Shown here: one piece after another, positions 1-7,462 of the stretch
Position numbering within the stretch: the first letter of the stretch is position 1
Layout: each line of letters begins with the position of its first letter
Assembly (NCBI GenBank): GCA_945889495.1
Contig: CAMDBU010000032.1
Coordinates: 1 to 42,091, forward strand
DNA from: Syntrophobacter sp. SbD2
GTDB lineage: Bacteria > Desulfobacterota > Binatia > UBA9968
Direction: 5' to 3'
Length of the DNA stretch: 42,091 nt
Notes under the pieces: generated by a model
What the model was told of the DNA's origin: nothing
What the model saw: only the letters and a program-made list of their open reading frames with translations
The model's database searches: none
Program-made: the position numbers and the translations under genes

Positions 1-53
1 TCACCGCCACCCACATCCCTCTCTGCTCTTCGTGTTTTCGTTTTCCCATCGCC

Positions 54-218
54 ATGCAATAAACTCTACACGATCTCTTCTTCCTGTCGATCCTCATCGC
101 CTCGGTTACCCACTTCATTCTCGACTTTCACCACGGGCTGCTAGCCAAGGGCGCGAATCGGTTGATTTACTTGCCAAGGCTGGAGTCATTGCGTAGGATC
201 GAAGCGCAAGTTGCGTGA
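54..218 (+). pseudogene. Possible remnant of a small membrane protein gene
   Basis: Reading from ATG 54, codon 3 is TAA, but the same frame stays open afterwards for about 51 codons to TGA 216-218. The peptide has a hydrophobic stretch (LFFLSILIASV) and a basic tail. Its stop lies 2 bases before the ATG of the next gene, a spacing typical of coupled genes, so a small gene that lost codon 3 to a stop (CAA to TAA would suffice) is possible. No ribosome binding site is visible and the family is not recognised. It may equally be chance. The rest of positions 1-214 holds nothing I recognise. Confidence 0.2.
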
Positions 219-220
219 CG

Positions 221-1018
221 ATGAACTATCGAGGGGAAATATTTGCCGCGCTGTTGCTCGGCGCGGTTAGCGCGGCGATGGATGCAACGGCGCAGGATGT
301 TGCCGCCATGGTGCGCATCCCCGCCGGCGCCTTTCTCATGGGTAGCAACAGCGGTCCGGAGGATGAACGGCCGCAGCATCGGGTCGAGGTCGCGGAGTTT
401 TTCATCGACCGAACTAAAGTGACCAACGGGCAATTCGCGCAGTTTCTAAACGCCGTCGGTGCTCTCAGTCCTCAGGGCGAAAAATATTTCGACATCGACG
501 ACAACGACGCCAGAGTGCATCGGCGCGACGGCAAATGGTCGGCCGATGCCGGCTTCGAGAACAATCCGGTGGTAGAAGCGTCCTGGTATGGCGCGTTTGC
601 GTACTGCAAGTTTGTCGGCAAACGTTTGCCCACCGAAGCGGAGTGGGAGAAGGCGGCGCGCGGCACCGACGGCCGGAAATATCCGTGGGGCGACGAGCCG
701 CCCGATCGCACTCGCGCTCACTTCGGCGCCGGCTGGAACGATCTGAAACCGGTGGGCAGCTTTCCTAAAGGCGCCAGTCCCTACGGCCTACTCGATGCCG
801 CGGGCAATGGCTGGGAGTGGGTGAGCAGCGCCTATCAATCTTATCCCTACAACCCAAAAGACGGTAGAGAAGACTTGGCCAAGGATGTGGTGCGTGGCAC
901 GCGCGGCGGCGGTCACGACGTTCGCGCCGACGAACTGACGACCACCCACCGCGGGCGAAACGTATCGCGCAACCCGCGCGGCGGCCATCACAATATTTCT
1001 TTTCGCTGTGCACGCTGA
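221..1018 (+). CDS. Secreted FGE-sulfatase (SUMF1) fold protein
   Basis: 265 residues from ATG 221 (an in-frame GTG lies at 215). The N-terminus has a hydrophobic, signal-peptide-like stretch ending near ATAQD. The rest matches the formylglycine-generating-enzyme/EgtB C-terminal fold: IPAGAFLMGS, ERPQHRVEVAEFFID, RLPTEAEWEKAARG, YPWGDE, GNGWEWVSS (usually GNVWEW) and a final FRCAR. The catalytic cysteine pair of true formylglycine-generating enzymes is not seen; the region between the RGGG motif and the end has no cysteine except the one in FRCAR. There is no DinB domain as in EgtB. It is therefore probably a periplasmic or surface protein of unknown activity using this fold. A LysE exporter gene follows after 14 bases. 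Confidence 0.85.
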   Translation: MNYRGEIFAALLLGAVSAAMDATAQDVAAMVRIPAGAFLMGSNSGPEDERPQHRVEVAEFFIDRTKVTNGQFAQFLNAVGALSPQGEKYFDIDDNDARVHRRDGKWSADAGFENNPVVEASWYGAFAYCKFVGKRLPTEAEWEKAARGTDGRKYPWGDEPPDRTRAHFGAGWNDLKPVGSFPKGASPYGLLDAAGNGWEWVSSAYQSYPYNPKDGREDLAKDVVRGTRGGGHDVRADELTTTHRGRNVSRNPRGGHHNISFRCAR

Positions 1019-1032
1019 TTGTTAACTCCCGC

Positions 1033-1677
1033 ATGCCGATCTTCTACATCATTCAAGGTATCCTCATCGGCCTGGTGGTCGCCGTGCCGGTGGGACCGTT
1101 GGGTTTGTTGTGCATCAACCGCTCGTTGATATTGGGCGCGGGCGCTGGGTTAGCGTCTGGCATGGGCGTCGCTAGCGCCGATGCCCTGGCCGCTGGTATC
1201 GCCGCCCTGGGGATATCGCTGGTGTCGGATTTCTTGCTCGCGCATCAATTCACCCTGCGTCTGGTCGGCGGGATTTTTCTCTGCATTCTCGGCTATCGGA
1301 TCTTTCGCACCGAGCCGGCGGCCAAGCTGCCGACGATCAGGGGCAATGGTTTGCTCAGCGCCTACGCGACGACCTTTTTACTGACCTTCTCCAATCCAGT
1401 GACGATTATCTCGTTTGTCGCCATCTACGCCGGCTGGCATGTGCCGAGTCTGCATGGCCACTACCTGGCGGCGGCGCTCTTGACCTTCGGCGTCTTCATC
1501 GGTTCGGGGCTCTGGTGGATTATCTTGTTCGCCGGCCTAACGTTGTTTCGTTTGAATATCAGCAGCGGTTTTCTTTCCTGGGTGCACCGGGTGTCGGGTG
1601 TGGTGATCGTCGGCTTCGGCGTCGCCGTGCTGTTGAGCCTGTCGCCGTTGAAGCAAACTTTGAACATGAATTTTTAA
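1033..1677 (+). CDS. LysE family amino acid/metabolite exporter
   Basis: 214 residues from ATG 1033. The N-terminus FYIIQGILIGLVVAVPVGPL carries the LysE/RhtB signature (gly- and pro-rich first helix), followed by about five more hydrophobic segments; FLLTFSNPVTIISFVAIYAG is the typical fourth-helix motif with the conserved N-P. Family members export amino acids or related small molecules across the inner membrane. It lies 14 bases after the FGE-fold gene and 5 bases before the desaturase gene, so the three probably form one transcript. The substrate cannot be told from sequence. Confidence 0.85.
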   Translation: MPIFYIIQGILIGLVVAVPVGPLGLLCINRSLILGAGAGLASGMGVASADALAAGIAALGISLVSDFLLAHQFTLRLVGGIFLCILGYRIFRTEPAAKLPTIRGNGLLSAYATTFLLTFSNPVTIISFVAIYAGWHVPSLHGHYLAAALLTFGVFIGSGLWWIILFAGLTLFRLNISSGFLSWVHRVSGVVIVGFGVAVLLSLSPLKQTLNMNF

Positions 1678-1682
1678 CCGCC

Positions 1683-2654
1683 ATGCGCCAAGCCGATGCC
1701 ATCATGAACCGCGCCAGCGCCACGCCGGAGATCGTCAACGGCGCGTTGGCGCTATTTTATCTTGGCGTAAATTTGTTCCAGTTCTTCGTCTTGCCGCTCT
1801 GCTTGTTGCCCGCCGACCCGCGCTGGGGTTGGCTGCTCTTGCCGTTGGCGCTACTCACCAATCCCTTCTGGAGTTTGATTCATGAGGCGATCCACGATCT
1901 GCTTCACTCAAATAAATCCGTGAATTCGTTCGTCGGCCGGCTCCTGGCGGTCCTGTTCGGTTCGCCGTTTCGGATTCTCCGGCTGAGCCATCTGCTGCAC
2001 CATAAGCTCAATCGCATGCCGGCCGAGGGCACGGAGTATTTCGACCGCGACAAAACCACCAAGGCTGCGGCCGCGCCGGGATATTTCTTTCAGATACTGC
2101 TCGGCTTGTATTTAGTCGAAGTCATTAGCGCGCTCTGTTTTTTTCTGCCGCGCCGTTGGTTGGATGGATTCCGCGCGCGCTATTTGCCGGCGCACAGCGT
2201 CAGCGCCATGCTGATGCAAAATTGGTTGGGTGCTGAGTCGCTCCGCGAGATTCGCCGCGACGGCGCGTTAGTCCTGCTCTGGCTGGGGTCGGCGTACTAC
2301 CTGTACGGCGCCCATTGGCCGCTGCTACTCGGCGCGCTGGCGGCGCGCGGGGTGCTGATCTCGTTTCTCGACAACGTTTATCACTACGAGACGCCGGTGA
2401 GCGATGTCTTCTTCGCCAAAAACTTAAAACTGGCGAAGCCGTTGGCCAAGCTGCTGTTGAATTTCAACCTGCACGGCATTCATCATATCAATCCGGCGAT
2501 CTCCTGGATCGATCTACCGAGAGCGTTCGAGGCCCAGGCGGGGAAATATCATGGCAGCTATTTTGCCACCGCGCTGGGCCAACTGCGTGGCCCGATCGCA
2601 CTGCAAGACCTGCCCCAGGGTGCGCCCGTGCTGCGGGTCCGTCCCTATCTGTGA
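1683..2654 (+). CDS. Membrane fatty acid desaturase family protein
   Basis: 323 residues if started at ATG 1683, 5 bases after the exporter stop; ATG 1704 is an alternative. The open frame extends upstream inside lysE, but that part is a shadow. Three histidine boxes of the di-iron desaturase/hydroxylase family are present: HEAIH, HLLHH and HGIHH (in NLHGIHHINP), interspersed with hydrophobic segments such as FQFFVLPLCLLP. Such enzymes insert double bonds or hydroxyl groups into lipids or related chains in the inner membrane. Its last 10 bases overlap, tail to tail, with the end of the methyltransferase gene on the other strand. Exact substrate unknown. Confidence 0.85.
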   Translation: MRQADAIMNRASATPEIVNGALALFYLGVNLFQFFVLPLCLLPADPRWGWLLLPLALLTNPFWSLIHEAIHDLLHSNKSVNSFVGRLLAVLFGSPFRILRLSHLLHHKLNRMPAEGTEYFDRDKTTKAAAAPGYFFQILLGLYLVEVISALCFFLPRRWLDGFRARYLPAHSVSAMLMQNWLGAESLREIRRDGALVLLWLGSAYYLYGAHWPLLLGALAARGVLISFLDNVYHYETPVSDVFFAKNLKLAKPLAKLLLNFNLHGIHHINPAISWIDLPRAFEAQAGKYHGSYFATALGQLRGPIALQDLPQGAPVLRVRPYL

Positions 2655-3679
2655 GCTTGCTTACGCAGTAGTAGGACGGAAAACCAATCTTGTGGGTCGC
2701 TGTAGTGGGCCACCGGTTGCAGGCCGATAAAGCTCAGCTGCTCCTGCAAACGGTTGGCTTCGAACTTGCGGCTGATCTCGACCAGGATGCGCTCGTCGCG
2801 CTGCCAGATGAATTCTGCCTTGGCGCTGGGGAAGCGGATGGTTTGATTTTCCTTCGCCACCGCGTACATCTCGATCTGCTGCCACTCGGGGTTGAACCAT
2901 GAGTGGTAGCGCATCTTCTCGCGGGCGAAATTGCCGCCGAGCAGCCGGTTGATGTTCTGGAAGACGTTCAAGATAAACGCCGCGGTGATGCCGCGGCTGT
3001 CGTTGTAGGCGGGTTGCAAAATATTTTTGTCTTTGACCCGGTCGGCGCCGAGCAGCAGGTAATCGTTGGGGCCCATGGCTTCGGCGAGGGCGCGGAAGAA
3101 GCGCGGGAAGTCGGTCTGGTTGAAGTTGCCGATGGTGCTGCCGAGAAAGACAAACAGGGTCGGCAGATTTTTGTCGACGGCGGCGAAGCCGGCGTCGTAG
3201 CGCGCGTGGATGCCGTGAAATTCTATTTGCGGAAAATCCCGCCGCACCGCGGCCTGCGACGCGATCAGGCCGGCGGCGCTGACGTCGATGGGCGCGAACA
3301 GGCAGTGGCCGCGCTGGCGCAGCTGTTCGGTGAGCAGATGGATGGTTTTTTTACTGTAACCGGCGCCGAGTTCGACGATGCATTCCACGGCAGCCGCGGC
3401 GATGATATTCTTCGCCTGGGCTTCGAGGATGCTGTTCTCGGTGCGGGTTAAATAATACTCCGGCAGCTCGCAGATCTCCTCGAATAGCTCCGAGCCCTGG
3501 TCGTCGTACAGATGATAGGCTTCGAGCCAGCGCGGTTGATCCCATAGGGTGGTCAAGATCGACAAGGTCGGCACCGCGTCGAGATCGGCGCCGCGCCGGG
3601 ACCAGATACCGTCATGTTGGGAGGTCCAGTGCGGGCTTTGATCGGCGGCGAAAATAGTCGGCAGTGTTTGCTTTTTCAT
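2645..3679 (-). CDS. egtD: EgtD-type L-histidine N-alpha-methyltransferase
   Basis: 344 residues from ATG 3679 (MKKQTLP). The open frame continues upstream, but that part runs through a dispersed repeat and is not coding. The family (dimethylhistidine N-methyltransferase) trimethylates histidine to hercynine with SAM, the first step of ergothioneine synthesis. Motifs: YDDQGSELFEEI (58-69), LPEYYLTRTE (72-81), SAM-binding ELGAGYSKKT (103-112), FLGSTIGNFN (178-187), QPAYNDSRGITAAF (222-235), VEISRKFE (300-307). Asn185, Tyr225, Glu301 and Ser303 appear to match the histidine-contacting residues known from mycobacterial EgtD; this is my alignment from memory. No EgtB with a DinB domain is in the window. 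Divergent from the egtUV-like transporter genes. Confidence 0.88.
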   Translation of the reverse strand: MKKQTLPTIFAADQSPHWTSQHDGIWSRRGADLDAVPTLSILTTLWDQPRWLEAYHLYDDQGSELFEEICELPEYYLTRTENSILEAQAKNIIAAAAVECIVELGAGYSKKTIHLLTEQLRQRGHCLFAPIDVSAAGLIASQAAVRRDFPQIEFHGIHARYDAGFAAVDKNLPTLFVFLGSTIGNFNQTDFPRFFRALAEAMGPNDYLLLGADRVKDKNILQPAYNDSRGITAAFILNVFQNINRLLGGNFAREKMRYHSWFNPEWQQIEMYAVAKENQTIRFPSAKAEFIWQRDERILVEISRKFEANRLQEQLSFIGLQPVAHYSDPQDWFSVLLLRKQAHR

Positions 3680-3749
3680 GGACGGGAAGACTATAAAAGA
3701 AATTGACTGTGGATGCGACTGGGGCAAGAGGAATTCAGGACAACCCAAG

Positions 3750-3841
3750 ATTCCGTCATGCCGGTGAAGACCGGCATTCAGGTTGGGCTTGGGCGGTCGC
3801 AGCGAAAACCTGGATTCCCGCCTGCGCGGGAATGACGGAAT
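3750..3841. repeat. Dispersed palindromic repeat, two-hairpin unit
   Basis: Two hairpins, one with CCGGtgaagaCCGG and one with ATTCCCGCctgcGCGGGAAT, form a larger inverted repeat: the left end ATTCCGTCAT mirrors the right end ATGACGGAAT. This is the very common repeat that translates as FPRRRES or VIPAQAGIQ when read through. It fills the intergenic region between egtD and the ATPase gene and creates false N-terminal extensions of both. A one-hairpin relative lies at 13194-13229. Confidence 0.85.
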
Positions 3842-3842
3842 A

Positions 3843-4634
3843 GTGAACCCGAGATTTTTCGAATCTATAAACAGCCTCGAAACCGCCATTGAATTTCGCG
3901 ATGTCAGCTTTGTCTTGCCGAGCGGCAAGACGCTGCTGGCTCATCTCAATTTGCAGGTCGGCCGCGGCGAGACCTTGGTGCTGCTTGGGCGCAGCGGCTC
4001 GGGCAAGACCACGACCATGAAATTGATCAACCGCTTGATCGATCCTAGCGCCGGCCAAGTGATCGTCGACGGCAAGCCGACGGTGGAGTGGGACGCGATC
4101 CAACTGCGCCGGCGCATCGGCTATGTGATCCAGGAGATCGGCTTGTTTCCCCATCTGACCATCGAGCAAAATATCGGCGTGGTGCCGCGGCTCGAAGGCT
4201 GGGAGCCTGATCGCGTCGCCGCGCGCGCGCGCCAGTTATTGAATCTGGTCGGCCTCGATGCCGACCGCTTCGCCGATCGCTTTCCGCGCGAGCTGTCGGG
4301 CGGCCAGCGCCAACGGGTTGGCGTGGCGCGCGCGTTGGCCGCCGATCCGCCGGTGATTCTCTTGGACGAACCCTTCGGCGCCCTCGACCCGATCACCCGG
4401 CGCGACATTCAACAGGAGTTCAAGAGTCTGCAGCAGGAGTTGGGCAAGACCATGGTGTTTGTCACCCATGACATCGCCGAGGCGTTCGTCCTCGGTAGCC
4501 GCATCGGCCTGCTCAAGGATGGCGAAATGGTTTTGCTCGGCGTCCCCGCCGAGCTGCTCGAATCCTCCCACCCGGAAGCGCGCGCCTTTGCCGCCTGCTT
4601 TCACGACGGCCAGGCGATCGGGAGGCCGGCGTGA
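3843..4634 (+). CDS. egtV: ABC transporter ATPase, EgtV/OpuCA-like
   Basis: 263 residues from GTG 3843, the first plausible start after the repeat; the frame stays open upstream through the repeat. Walker A GRSGSGKT (49-56), signature LSGGQRQR (151-158), Walker B VILLDEP (171-177) and the H-loop in VTHD (209). The family is the osmoprotectant/betaine group (OpuCA, OsmV, EgtV). There is no CBS domain pair after the ATPase, unlike OpuCA, and like EgtV of ergothioneine importers. The stop overlaps the start of the permease/binding protein by 4 bases (GTGA), so the two are translated together. Symbol is by analogy; a betaine or choline importer is the alternative. Confidence 0.8.
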   Translation: MNPRFFESINSLETAIEFRDVSFVLPSGKTLLAHLNLQVGRGETLVLLGRSGSGKTTTMKLINRLIDPSAGQVIVDGKPTVEWDAIQLRRRIGYVIQEIGLFPHLTIEQNIGVVPRLEGWEPDRVAARARQLLNLVGLDADRFADRFPRELSGGQRQRVGVARALAADPPVILLDEPFGALDPITRRDIQQEFKSLQQELGKTMVFVTHDIAEAFVLGSRIGLLKDGEMVLLGVPAELLESSHPEARAFAACFHDGQAIGRPA

Positions 4635-6196
4635 GCTTGATCGAGTTTTTGCTCAACAATCGCCGTGAGTTCGGCGAGCTCGTGTTGGAACATTTATTCC
4701 TGGTGATCATGTCCACCGGCATCGCCGTGCTGATCGGCGTGCCCTTGGGCATTTTGCTCACCCGCCGGCCGGCGCTGAGCAAGCCGATTCTCGGCTTCGC
4801 CAACATCATGCAGACGGTGCCGAGCCTGGCGCTGTTCGGCTTTCTGATCCCGCTGAATATTTATTTGTTCCAGTTCAAAATCGTCGGCGGTATCGGCGCG
4901 CGCACGGCGATCGTCGCGCTGGTGCTCTATTCGCTGTTGCCGATCATCCGCAATACTTTTACCGGTATCAGCAACGTCGACCCGGCGATCCGCGACGCCG
5001 GCCGCGGCATGGGGATGACCGACCGGCAGTTGCTTCTGCAAGTCGAGCTGCCGCTGGCGCTAGGCGTGATTCTCGCCGGTGTGCGCGTCGCCACCGTGAT
5101 CTGCGTCGGCACCGCGACCATCGCCGCGGCCATCGATGCCGGCGGCTTGGGGCGCTATATCTTTCGCGGCCTGCGCGCCAACGACAACACGTTAATCCTC
5201 GCCGGCGCGGTGCCGGCGGCGCTGATCGCCATCGGCGCGGATTTGCTGCTCGGCTATTTCGAGAAAACCATTCAGTTGGGCGTGATGGTGCGCGGCAAGG
5301 GGAAAAAACTGCTCTGGTCCAGTGGTCTGGTACTGTTGGCGATTGTCGGCGGGATTTATCTGTTCAGCGGCAAGAGCGGCGGCCGCATCGCCGTCGGGTC
5401 AAAAGACTTCACCGAGCAGGTGATTCTCGGCGAGATCGTTGCCCAGGCGATCGAAGCCAAGACTGGAGCGCAAGTCACGCGCCGCTTCGATCTCGGCGGC
5501 AATCTCGCCCATGAGGCGCTCCTCGGCGGCGAGATCGATATCTACGTCGAGTACAGCGGCACGGGACTGCTGGCGATCTTGAAAGAGAAGCCTTTGGCCG
5601 ATCCGCAGGAAGTGTTGCAGCGTGTGCGCTCGGAGTACGCCAAGCGCTTCAAATTCGAATGGACCGAGCCGCTGGGCTTCAACAATACTTTCGCCATACT
5701 CGTGCGCGGCGACGATGCCAAGAAGTTCGGTTTGAAGACGGTCAGCGATGCGGCGAAGATTTCTCATCAGTGGCGCGCCGGCTTCGGCCAGGACTTCATG
5801 TCGCGCGCCGACGGCTATCCAGGATTTTCCAAAGCCTACGGACTGCACTTCGAAGCTACCCGCGAAATGGATTTGTCGCTGACCTATCGGGCGCTGGCGG
5901 AGAATCAAGTCGATCTCATCGCCGGCAACTCCACCGACGGTCTGATCAGCCGCTATGGCTTGTTTCAACTAGAAGACGACCGCCACTACTTCCCGCCCTA
6001 CGACGCCGTGCCGGTGGTGCGCCAGGCGACCCTGGAAAAATATCCAGCGCTGCGCGGCGTGTTGAAAGAGCTGGGCGGCATTCTTACCGTCGACGAAATG
6101 CGCAAGCTCAATTATGCCGTCGACGGCGAGAAGCGGCTGGCCAAGGATGTGGCGCGGGAGTTTTTGGAGCGTAGAGGTTTGCTTGGCCGGAAGTGA
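4631..6196 (+). CDS. egtU: Fused ABC permease and substrate-binding protein, EgtU-like
   Basis: 521 residues from GTG 4631. Residues 1-220 are a permease with the coupling loop RDAGRGMGMTDRQLLLQVELP (about 121-141). A further helix (228-246) leads into a periplasmic binding domain of the OpuAC/ProX type from about 251 (VGSKDFTEQVILGEI; GGEIDIYVEYSGTG; AENQVDLIAGNSTDGLISRY). Permease and binding domain in one chain is the layout of EgtU (ergothioneine), also seen in some bile or betaine importers. Size is close to known EgtU proteins. The neighbouring divergent egtD makes a trimethylated histidine betaine a plausible ligand. Binding-pocket residues were not verified. A 3' copy of this gene lies at 6999-7302. 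Confidence 0.8.
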   Translation: MSLIEFLLNNRREFGELVLEHLFLVIMSTGIAVLIGVPLGILLTRRPALSKPILGFANIMQTVPSLALFGFLIPLNIYLFQFKIVGGIGARTAIVALVLYSLLPIIRNTFTGISNVDPAIRDAGRGMGMTDRQLLLQVELPLALGVILAGVRVATVICVGTATIAAAIDAGGLGRYIFRGLRANDNTLILAGAVPAALIAIGADLLLGYFEKTIQLGVMVRGKGKKLLWSSGLVLLAIVGGIYLFSGKSGGRIAVGSKDFTEQVILGEIVAQAIEAKTGAQVTRRFDLGGNLAHEALLGGEIDIYVEYSGTGLLAILKEKPLADPQEVLQRVRSEYAKRFKFEWTEPLGFNNTFAILVRGDDAKKFGLKTVSDAAKISHQWRAGFGQDFMSRADGYPGFSKAYGLHFEATREMDLSLTYRALAENQVDLIAGNSTDGLISRYGLFQLEDDRHYFPPYDAVPVVRQATLEKYPALRGVLKELGGILTVDEMRKLNYAVDGEKRLAKDVAREFLERRGLLGRK

Positions 6197-6206
6197 GCGA
6201 GAGCGC

Positions 6207-6232
6207 GTCGGGTTACGCTGCGCTAACCCGAC
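6207..6232. repeat. Palindromic repeat (GTCGGGTTA ... TAACCCGAC)
   Basis: A perfect 9-base inverted repeat around CGCTGCGC, 10 bases after the egtU stop. It belongs to a widely distributed intergenic repeat type. A diverged copy sits at 7313-7338, at the same place relative to the egtU 3' fragment, so the two were probably duplicated together with the gene end. It may act as a weak transcription stop or mRNA stabiliser, but there is no T-run. Confidence 0.75.
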
Positions 6233-6323
6233 CTACGCGATATTGTTTGGGTGAGTTTGGAAGGTGGATAGGTGACGTTCGCAGTTTCATGAATTATTGG
6301 CCGCGAAAGGAATATGAAAAATC

Positions 6324-6766
6324 GTGATTCCTCCGTTTAACGAAGAGGGATTGCTGCCCGATGGCATTCACGACTGCACGATGGACGAAGCGGCGGAGCG
6401 CTTCGGCGTGTTTCAGAGCAGCGACCGGCGTCCGCAATTATGGGCGAGGTTTGCTGAGTTCATGCGTGAAGCGATGGCATGCCGATTTATCGAGGCCGTG
6501 CTGGTAGACGGGAGTTTTGTTACCGCTATTTCTAACCCTAATGATATCGACCTTGTTCTGGTAGTGTCTGCAAGCTATGATTTTTCCGCAGATTCGGCGC
6601 CCATGTCTATAATCTGCTGGCCCAGCGCAGGGTGCGGAGACGGTTCGGCTTTGATATAGTGGTGGTGAAAAACGGCAGCGACAATCTGGCACAATCCGTT
6701 GCCTTCTTTAAGCAGGTCAAACAACGGCCCGGCGCAATGAAGGGAATTTTGAGGATAAAGCTATGA
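6324..6766 (+). pseudogene. Frameshifted nucleotidyltransferase-fold gene
   Basis: Starts at GTG 6324 with IPPFNEEGLLPDGIH. The nucleotidyltransferase signature is GSFVTAISNPNDIDLVLV: G63-S64 and D74-x-D76. In the original frame the protein becomes nonsense after about SASYDFSADS (near 6590) and stops at 6659. The other half continues in the frame one base earlier: YNLLAQRRVRRRFGFDIVVV from 6608, then FFKQVKQRP, ending at TGA 6764-6766. One missing base between about 6585 and 6607 explains this. The stop overlaps the start of the next gene (ATGA). MNT-type proteins of this kind often work with a small partner as defence or toxin-antitoxin modules. Either a real mutation or a sequencing/assembly error. 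Confidence 0.75.
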
Positions 6767-6978
6767 TCGAGACTAGCGAGCAACTTTATCAAGCCATCGA
6801 ACAAATGGGCCGGATGCAGCGCGTCCTTGAGTCCTATCGCAATGAAATTTTGACTCAGAACCCGTGTAACTTCGCCATGCTCGCAGAGGGCCCGCTGGAA
6901 CAACTCCGGCAATTACAACAACAGATTGGCGAGTATTGCCAGCGCTTCGAAGCTAACGGAAACACTGCAAACACCTGA
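6763..6978 (+). CDS. Small protein, partner of the nucleotidyltransferase gene
   Basis: 71 residues from ATG 6763, overlapping the reconstructed end of the nucleotidyltransferase frame by 4 bases, the usual sign of a coupled pair. The sequence is rich in Gln, Glu and Leu with predicted helices (EQLYQAIEQMGRMQRVLESYR; PLEQLRQLQQQIGEY) and a possible short coiled coil. No domain recognised. By position it could be the neutralising or structural partner of the nucleotidyltransferase. It ends about 20 bases before the egtU fragment begins. Confidence 0.6.
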   Translation: MIETSEQLYQAIEQMGRMQRVLESYRNEILTQNPCNFAMLAEGPLEQLRQLQQQIGEYCQRFEANGNTANT

Positions 6979-6998
6979 TGCTCGGTTATCCGTGCCTG

Positions 6999-7302
6999 TT
7001 GAGCGCTGGTGGAACACCAAGTGGATAACATCGCCGGTAATTCCACCGATGGGCTGATCAGCTGCTACGGCCTGTTTCAGCTGGAGGACGACCGGAGATA
7101 TTTCCCGCCCTACGACGCTGTGCCGGTGGTGCGCCAAGCGACCCTGGAAAAATATCCGGCGCTACGCGGCGTGTTGAAAGAGTTGGGTAGCGTTCTCACC
7201 GTCGATGAGATGCGCGAGCTCAACTTTGCCGTCGACGGCGAAAAGCGCCAAGCCAAGGATGTCGCGCGGGAGTTTCTCGTTGCCAAGGGTATTTTAAAGT
7301 GA
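6999..7302 (+). pseudogene. 3' fragment of a second egtU-like gene
   Basis: From about 6999 the sequence reads ALVEHQVDNIAGNSTDGL and continues to the end as a close match to the last 98 or so residues of EgtU at 5892-6196 (GLFQLEDDR; YFPPYDAVPVVRQATLEKYP; KDVAREFL). Most base differences fall in third codon positions and the amino acid changes are mild (Y to F, I to V, K to E). The paralogue therefore probably evolved as a working gene before its front part was lost. A stop codon (TGA) precedes the homologous part. A GTG at 7009 could start a 97-residue product, but this lacks most of the binding domain and the whole permease. Confidence 0.88.
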
Positions 7303-7312
7303 GTTCCATGGT

Positions 7313-7338
7313 GTCGGACTACGCTGTGCGCATCCGAC
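7313..7338. repeat. Palindromic repeat, diverged copy of 6207-6232
   Basis: GTCGGA and TCCGAC flank an ACGCTGTGCGCA-like loop, 10 bases after the stop of the egtU fragment, matching the position of the repeat behind intact egtU. Confidence 0.6.
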
Positions 7339-7462
7339 CTAACCGTTGATTGATTCGATAGCGTTGGCCGCACGGTTACAATTTGCGGTTTTTTCGCGTC
7401 ATGTTGTTGAATCTTTGGCGCTGCAGTTGTTACATGAAATTTATCAGGCTTTGCGGAGGTGC

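Noticed and set aside
221-1018. EgtB (hercynine sulfoxide synthase)
   Set aside because: The C-terminal fold is shared, but the DinB domain with its histidine-rich iron site is missing and a signal peptide is present.
3680-3928. N-terminal extension of the EgtD frame
   Set aside because: The extension translates the dispersed repeat (FPRRRES) and is absent from the family; ATG 3679 fits the known protein length.
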